A DNA stretch of 64,000 nucleotides from Bacillota bacterium. GTDB taxonomy: Bacteria > Bacillota > Sulfobacillia > Sulfobacillales > Sulfobacillaceae. Positions 59,472-64,000 of the stretch are shown piece by piece (the first letter of the stretch is position 1; each line of letters opens with the position of its first letter). The notes under the pieces are model-generated. The model saw only the letters and a list, made by a program, of their open reading frames with translations. It was not told where the DNA came from and did no database searches. A program made the translations under genes and the position numbers. The stretch is taken from contig JAIMBD010000001.1 in NCBI GenBank assembly GCA_023511625.1, forward strand, positions 186,001 through 250,000, in the 5' to 3' direction.

Positions 59472-60225
59472 CGTCGTCAGCTCCTAAGTAGGCGGCAATC
59501 ACCTGGGGGTCCTTGCGCACGGTGTCGGGCGAGCCCTCAGCGATGACGGCGCCGAGCTGCATCACCGTGACCACGTCGGCCAATCGGGAGACGAATGCCA
59601 CGTCGTGCTCGATCAAGAGAATGGTGAGCCCGCTCTGCTTGAGCTGCTCTAAGAGTTGGGCCAAGGCCTCGCGCTCAGCCGGCCGCAAGCCCGAAGCGGG
59701 CTCGTCCAAGAGCAGGATCTTGGGCTGGCTCGCCAAGGCCCGCCCCACCTGCACAATGCGCTGGATACCGAAAGGGACGGATTCCACGGCGCGATCTTCC
59801 CATCCGGCAAGCCCCACCCGCGCCACTGCTTCGTGGGCGGCTTCGAGGATCGTCGACTCCTCCCGCCGCCCCCGGGGCGAGCGCACGATGGCGTCCACAA
59901 ATCCGCTGTGCGTCCACGGGTGCGCCCCGACCATGATGTTCTCCAACACCGTCATCCCGCGAAAGATCCGGGCCGATTGGAACACGATGGCGATGCCCAG
60001 CTTGGCGCGTTCGTACGGGGGAAGTTGGTCTACCCGGCGGTCCCGGAAGGTGATGGTGCCTTGGTCAGGAACCAAAAACCCGGTGATCAGGTTGAAAAGG
60101 GTGGACTTGCCTGCTCCATTGGGGCCGATGATGGCCCGAAATTCCCCCGCCTTGACATCGAGGGTCACGTCGTTGACGGCGTACACACCGCCGAAATGCT
60201 TGACCAGATGGTCCAGGCGGAGCAC
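59458..60225 (-). CDS. livG: LivG-type ABC ATPase
   Basis: ATPase of 255 residues: HFGGVYAVNDVTLDVKAGEF, Walker A IGPNGAGKSTLFNLITGFL, GIAIVFQSARIFRGMTVLEN, a signature region shifted to FGIQRIVQVGRALASQ (the canonical LSGGQ is replaced by VPFGIQR, close to the usual LPYGxQR of LivG), Walker B ILLLDEPASGLRP and H-loop LIEHDVAFVSRL. ATG has no strong separate promoter, and the cupin gene ends 135 bp upstream. Confidence 0.9.
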   Translation of the reverse strand: MLRLDHLVKHFGGVYAVNDVTLDVKAGEFRAIIGPNGAGKSTLFNLITGFLVPDQGTITFRDRRVDQLPPYERAKLGIAIVFQSARIFRGMTVLENIMVGAHPWTHSGFVDAIVRSPRGRREESTILEAAHEAVARVGLAGWEDRAVESVPFGIQRIVQVGRALASQPKILLLDEPASGLRPAEREALAQLLEQLKQSGLTILLIEHDVAFVSRLADVVTVMQLGAVIAEGSPDTVRKDPQVIAAYLGADDDGAA

Positions 60226-60360
60226 CGATTCAGAGCTCCGTTCGATCGTGATCCTTCCCCCTTGTCCGCGACCTCGCCGCCGTGCGGCAAACCGAGCCAG
60301 GCCCGATCTTGGGGGCGCCGGCCGCGCTTCGGCGGTGGGCGCCCCACCGCGCGGAACGGC

Positions 60361-60882
60361 TTAGAGGAACAGCTTTTCGTTGACGGGCAGATTGTGTTCC
60401 TTGCAGTAGGTCAGATAGTGGTTGATGTACCAGAACACGTCGTAAATGGCTGTGATGTTGTCGTTCTCGTCCAGGAATTCCAAGGCCCCTTGGAGCCAGA
60501 AGTAGGTCTTGGTGCCGTTGTCCGAGTACAAGGTGTGCGTGCGCCCGGGGCTTTCGCGCAGAAAGCTTCCCGGCGTGGCCACCCAGTCGTACTCGAGGTA
60601 CCGGAAGCTGCCTTCGAGGCAAAAGCCGGTCACCTGCCCGCGGTGGCGGTGACGACCGAGTCCGCCGCCTGCCTCCACCCAAAGCACATTGGCGGCGCAG
60701 TTGTTGCGCACATCAAACGCCAGATGGCGGATCCACACTTTGTCCACAAAGGGCACCCATGGGGAGTCCTCTTCAGTGGGTCCGATGAATCCCTCGACAA
60801 TCGCGAACCGGTCGCGAACGGGTTCTAACTTGCGCTCCAATTCTAAATACGGCGGCACCACGATCTCTTTCTCCACGGCCAT
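60361..60882 (-). CDS. Cupin protein, 2,4'-dihydroxyacetophenone dioxygenase-like
   Basis: Cupin of 173 residues. GGGLGRHRHRGQVTGFCLEG gives the first metal-binding cupin motif (H-x-H and Glu), and ESPGRTHTLYSDNGTKTYFW the second with its His. The fold and length resemble DAD, an iron enzyme that splits the carbon chain of dihydroxyacetophenone, and related acetylacetone-cleaving cupins. ATG 60882 is chosen because it fits family length; GAGGAGG lies about 12 bases upstream, and longer frames to 61017 are lysine/arginine-rich. First gene of the transport/dehydrogenase operon. The C-C cleaving role is inference. Confidence 0.7.
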   Translation of the reverse strand: MAVEKEIVVPPYLELERKLEPVRDRFAIVEGFIGPTEEDSPWVPFVDKVWIRHLAFDVRNNCAANVLWVEAGGGLGRHRHRGQVTGFCLEGSFRYLEYDWVATPGSFLRESPGRTHTLYSDNGTKTYFWLQGALEFLDENDNITAIYDVFWYINHYLTYCKEHNLPVNEKLFL

Positions 60883-61392
60883 CCCCAGTAGAGCCTCCTC
60901 TCGTTCCAACGCCCTGGCCCTGTTGGCCTTTACTTTTCGCCGGGGATATAACGACAAAGACTCCGCGCGAAAATGGGGCGCGGCGCCTGCCTTCTTCTCG
61001 TCGCGGTCTTTACCCAAGCCGGAAAGACTTCAGGATTTTTCAAAAGCCACTGCCCGGGTCAGCTACTCAATATACCGTCCACTCCCTTAACTGTCAAGGA
61101 GAAAAGCCGTTTCGGGACCAAGGAAAAACCGTGTCAATTGCCAAAAGCCTGGCGATGGGCAAGGTATCGAGCCAAGGAGGAAGTGGCTGCCATAGCAGTG
61201 ATGCTATATTATTCGCCCAAAACAGGTATTCGAAATCATTTTATCCGGCGGGTACAATCAGGGGCGGTTTCGAAGGGCCGAGGTGCCGCCCTAGAGGCTC
61301 GGGCTTTTCTTCGGCGCACAGCACGGGTGGCGGCACCTTTGCCTTTGGCCTTATGCCGATGGGTTTTGAATGCGGGGGAGGCGTCTTCAACT
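60883..61392. promoter_or_regulatory. Divergent intergenic region between cupin operon and MFS gene
   Basis: This 510-bp AT-richer region carries the strong minus-strand promoter described separately and a roughly 180-nt leader before the cupin gene. On the plus strand two -10-like hexamers, TATATT (61205-61210) and TACAAT (61253-61258), precede the MFS gene. No gene is seen in it. Confidence 0.5.
61069..61097 (-). promoter_or_regulatory. Near-consensus sigma-A promoter of the cupin/liv operon
   Basis: Minus strand TTGACA (61097-61092), exact 17-bp spacer, TATATT (61074-61069). The best sigma-A match in the window. Confidence 0.8.
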
Positions 61393-62736
61393 ATGGATGG
61401 CACATCGCGCGAGGTCGGCGCAATCCCCGGCCCAGACCGGGCAAGGACCCGCTCGATCATCGGTGGGATGATCGGGATGTTCGTCGACACCTGGGACATC
61501 TACCTGCCGGCGTTCGTCTTGCCCGCAGCGCTTGGCTACTTTATCCCCACCACCTTGCCGGTGGCGGTGCGGGCCACGCTCGGCAGCCTGATCTTTACCG
61601 TGGCCCTGATCGGGCGGCCGCTCGGCAGCGTGATCATGGGACACCTCGGCGACAAGTGGGGGCGCCGGTACGTCGGCATCGTCGCCGGGATCGGCTTTAC
61701 CCTGGTGACCCTCTTGATCGGCCTGCTGCCGGGCTATGCCGCGTGGGGTTACCTCTCTCCGGCCCTGATGATCTTTCTGCGCCTGGTGGGCGGGATCTTT
61801 CTGTCCTCAGGGTACGCGGGGCCGATTCCGCTGGCGCTCGAGCGCGCTCCCAAAAGCGCCCGAGGCTGGGTGGCGGGTGTGGTCTCTTCGACCTCGGCCT
61901 TGGCCGTGATGTTAACCAACCTCTTCATGGTGATCCTCACGGCCAACGTGAGCAGCCAAGCGTTTCTCCGCTGGGGCTGGCGGCTGCCCTTCTTCTTCGG
62001 GGTGTTGTTGGGGCTCGGCTACCTCCTTTTCTTCCTGCGGGTGCCGGAACAGGAGGCGGTGCTGGAGAGCCGGCGGGAGCACCGGCCGCGGCAACCGTTG
62101 CGCGAGTTCTTCAACCGGGAACAGGGGAAGGTGTTGCTCCAGGTCTTCCTGTTGACCACCGGGTTTTGGCTGGCTGCGCAACCCGTGCTGTCGTTCACGC
62201 CGGGGCTGCTCATCACGGTGCTCCACCAGTCTCCCAAGGCGGTGAGCCTGTTTGAGTTCTGGAGCAACATTCCGGCCATTGCCTTCGTGATCCTGTTCGG
62301 CGCGCTCAGCCAGGTCTTGGGCCGCCGCCGCTTCCTCATCGCTATGGGCGGCTGGTTCATGGTGCTCAGCACGTTGTTCTACTACCTCATGATCCACTTC
62401 GCCCGCCACGGCGGCGGCTTCGCGCTTTGGGTGGTGGGAGGCCTGGCCATCTTCCTCACCGACAACCCCCTGGCGCCGGTGATTCTCTACCTGGCCGAAC
62501 GCTTTCCGGTGCAGCTGCGCTCTACCGGCGTCAGCATTCCCTATCAGTTCGGCCTCATCATTCCGTCGCTCTACAGCTTCTGGCTGTTGGGATTGAGTGC
62601 CGTCATGCCCTACGCCTACACTCCGCTGGTGCTCATCGCCCTCGGCGGGGCCATGGTGTTGGTGGCGGGCTTGATGGGACCCGAGACGCGGGACTGGGAC
62701 CTGATCCGGCGCGAAGAGACGCCGGCGTCGGCATGA
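61393..62736 (+). CDS. MFS transporter (metabolite:H+ symporter type)
   Basis: Protein of 447 residues with twelve membrane segments. MFS motifs: MGHLGDKWGRRYVGIVAG between helices 2 and 3, RLVGGIFLSSGYAGPIPLAL in helix 4, and ERFPVQLRSTGVSIPYQFG near helix 11. The opening GGMIGMFVDTWDIYLPAFVL has the acidic residue in helix 1 (FxDxxD) common in organic acid symporters such as ShiA/ProP relatives. ATG 61393 has GGGGGAGG upstream. It diverges from the cupin/liv operon and may import a related compound. Confidence 0.85.
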   Translation: MDGTSREVGAIPGPDRARTRSIIGGMIGMFVDTWDIYLPAFVLPAALGYFIPTTLPVAVRATLGSLIFTVALIGRPLGSVIMGHLGDKWGRRYVGIVAGIGFTLVTLLIGLLPGYAAWGYLSPALMIFLRLVGGIFLSSGYAGPIPLALERAPKSARGWVAGVVSSTSALAVMLTNLFMVILTANVSSQAFLRWGWRLPFFFGVLLGLGYLLFFLRVPEQEAVLESRREHRPRQPLREFFNREQGKVLLQVFLLTTGFWLAAQPVLSFTPGLLITVLHQSPKAVSLFEFWSNIPAIAFVILFGALSQVLGRRRFLIAMGGWFMVLSTLFYYLMIHFARHGGGFALWVVGGLAIFLTDNPLAPVILYLAERFPVQLRSTGVSIPYQFGLIIPSLYSFWLLGLSAVMPYAYTPLVLIALGGAMVLVAGLMGPETRDWDLIRREETPASA

Positions 62737-62902
62737 CCCTGTCGGGCCGGATCAGGAAGTTCCCCGCTTTCGCCTCGCTCGTAGTACCATGGGGGAGGGA
62801 CACCTGAAGTCGCCGGGGTCCCCGGGCGCAATCGCTGGGGCTTCGGGGGCTTTTCGGCACCGCCGTTTTCTTGGGAGCAGGTGAGAGGGGAGGAGACCGG
62901 CT

Positions 62903-63157
62903 ATGGCGGCATCCAACGTCGCGTTGGAAGAGGCCTTGCAGGAGATTCGGGCTGGGTTGGCTGCAGACGGATTCGATGTGGAAGTGGAGGATTGGCAGGA
63001 GGGCGGCCGCTTGGCCCTGAAGGTCACGGCGGGGGCCGAGGCGTGCCTGGACTGCTTGTTGCCCGAACCGGTGCTTGCGGCGATGGTCGAGGACATCCTT
63101 GGCCGCCATGGCGTGAGCGTGCGCGAGGTGGCGCTGTCGTTACCGGTCGAGGAATGA
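62903..63157 (+). CDS. Small CxxC protein of unknown function
   Basis: Not recognised with certainty. An acidic protein of 84 residues with ALQEIRAGLAADGFDVEVED at the N-terminus and GAEACLDCLLPEPVLAAMVEDIL later. The CxxC followed by a helix recalls the NifU C-terminal fold, but key residues differ. ATG 62903 has GAGGGGAGGAG upstream. It lies 79 bp before the next gene, on the same strand, so the two may work together. Confidence 0.5.
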   Translation: MAASNVALEEALQEIRAGLAADGFDVEVEDWQEGGRLALKVTAGAEACLDCLLPEPVLAAMVEDILGRHGVSVREVALSLPVEE

Positions 63158-63236
63158 TGGCAGCGGTGGGGGGAGCCCGGGCCGGGCACGGCCTGCTCCC
63201 CCCGGCGCTTTGACGGCCGCGAGAGGGGGAGTAGAC

Positions 63237-64000
63237 GTGACGGAAGACGCCCAAATGGGCGCGGTGTTGGCCATGGAGGCCGGCTACGAGGCGGGGTGGA
63301 GCGATGGCTTGCCGGTCTTGCCGCCGGTGCGCGAGAAGGTCGACGAGTTTTTGCGCTGGACGCCCCGCCGCCCGGACGAGGTTTTGCTGACCTTTGAGCA
63401 CGTGGGGCGGGAATGCACGGTGGAATTGGCGGCGGCCAACGCGGTCATGGCCGGATGCCGCCCGGAGTACCTCCCGGTGGTCATCGCGGCCCTGGAAGCG
63501 ATTCGGGCCGAGGGAGTGGCCACAGTGGGCGCGTGGCAGAGCACCACCGGCAGTGCCCCGCTGTTGGTGGTCAACGGGCCCGTGCGCCAGGCCTTGGGAT
63601 TTAACAGCGCCGGCAACGTGTTCGGTCCCGGATTTCGGGCCAACGCCACCGTCGGTCGCGCCATCCGGCTCATCATCCTCAACGTCTTTGGGATCCGCCC
63701 GCACGATTTGGAACAGGCCACGCAGGGCACTCCCGCCAAATACACCTGTTGCATTGCCGAGAACGAGGAGCAGAGCCCCTGGGAGCCCTTGCACGTCGAT
63801 CTCGGATACCCCAAGGATGCAGGGGTGGTCTCGTCTTTGCACGTGCGCAGCATCGACTTTCTGGACAACCGGCAAGCCAACCGGCCTGAGCAGCTGTTGA
63901 ACGACCTGGCCAACAGCATCACCCGCACCGGGGCCCAGGTCAACGCGCGCACCACCGTGCTGGTGGTGCTAGGACCTGAGCACGCGCAGTGGCTGGCCGC
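63237..64000 (+). CDS. Uncharacterised protein, possibly of the UGSC-associated family (partial)
   Basis: The frame from GTG 63237 (GAGAGGGGGAG upstream) stays open to the right edge: at least 254 residues. Characteristic passages: SDGLPVLPPVREKVDEFL, ELAAANAVMAGCRPEYLPVV, ATVGAWQSTTGSAPLLVVNG, GFNSAGNVFGPGFRANATVG and TQGTPAKYTCCIAENEEQSP. From memory, proteins with DGLPVxPPTxxxV and NAVMAGCxPEYLPVV are often found fused to or beside UGSC-motif (seleno)proteins, whose function is not settled. Conserved cysteines (AGC, CC) suggest thiol chemistry. The C-terminus is outside the window. Confidence 0.6.
   Translation, partial: MTEDAQMGAVLAMEAGYEAGWSDGLPVLPPVREKVDEFLRWTPRRPDEVLLTFEHVGRECTVELAAANAVMAGCRPEYLPVVIAALEAIRAEGVATVGAWQSTTGSAPLLVVNGPVRQALGFNSAGNVFGPGFRANATVGRAIRLIILNVFGIRPHDLEQATQGTPAKYTCCIAENEEQSPWEPLHVDLGYPKDAGVVSSLHVRSIDFLDNRQANRPEQLLNDLANSITRTGAQVNARTTVLVVLGPEHAQWLA

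Noticed and set aside
1-64000. CRISPR arrays, tRNA or rRNA genes, replication origin
   Set aside because: No regularly spaced repeats, no tRNA cloverleaf-like segments or rRNA sequence, and no dnaA-box cluster were seen on reading both strands; short RNAs could still be missed without a covariance search.

Overview
This 64 kb window is high-GC bacterial chromosome. Shine-Dalgarno sites are of the AGGAGG type, there are many GTG/TTG starts and sigma-A-like promoters, PstS and two other binding proteins carry lipoboxes, a Bacillus-style PhoP box precedes pst, and there is a sporulation membrane protein (ylbJ) and a yxjG/H-type gene. Together these suggest a deep-branching, spore-forming, high-GC Firmicute of the Symbiobacterium/Thermaerobacter/Sulfobacillus kind. 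That placement is inference: no rRNA or tRNA gene was found.

Layout. 0-2.6 kb: end of speE, speB, argS. 2.6-7 kb (minus): a secreted protein with a sorting-like tail, an HNH nuclease, a GNAT/ADP-forming acyl-CoA synthetase fusion. 7.3-11.5 kb (plus): small membrane protein, amt, a HisA-fold protein without catalytic aspartates, and a soluble chemoreceptor with its Cache domain at the C-terminus; I regard this as a candidate nitrogen-sensing cluster. 12-16 kb: an FMN-binding protein, then a thiazole operon (tenI-thiS-thiG-thiF-thiO, minus) behind a TPP riboswitch and terminator. 16-26 kb: membrane protein, a nitrilase-amidohydrolase fusion lacking key residues in both halves, penicillin acylase, fabH, a TrxR-like flavoprotein without CxxC, mug, M24 peptidase. 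25.8-31 kb: bcp, nth, and a pst operon in the order B-S-C-A behind a three-repeat Pho box. 31-38 kb: GltB-like FMN protein, DUF2231 protein plus NDH-2-like flavoprotein, a soluble chemoreceptor, YxjG/H, PanE, and a frameshifted DUF2892 gene.

38-50 kb is accessory: an orphan binding protein between two poorly coding stretches, an MFS transporter, a mercury-resistance operon (ArsR-type regulator, CcdA-like protein, MerP-like protein, MerA with a one-base frameshift), a decayed IS256-family transposase, a ClC channel, and a relic of an NAD(P)/disulfide oxidoreductase. 50-54 kb: ylbJ and a three-module peptidoglycan-binding/beta-propeller protein.

53.2-61 kb (minus) is a compact catabolic operon driven by a near-consensus promoter: DAD-like cupin, livG, livF, a fused livH-livM, binding protein, SDR, and zinc alcohol dehydrogenase, ending at a terminator. 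A divergent MFS transporter adjoins it. The window ends in a small CxxC protein and the start of a larger unassigned family protein. Two of the damaged genes (DUF2892 and merA) are each off by one base at a homopolymer, so sequencing error must be excluded before calling them pseudogenes.
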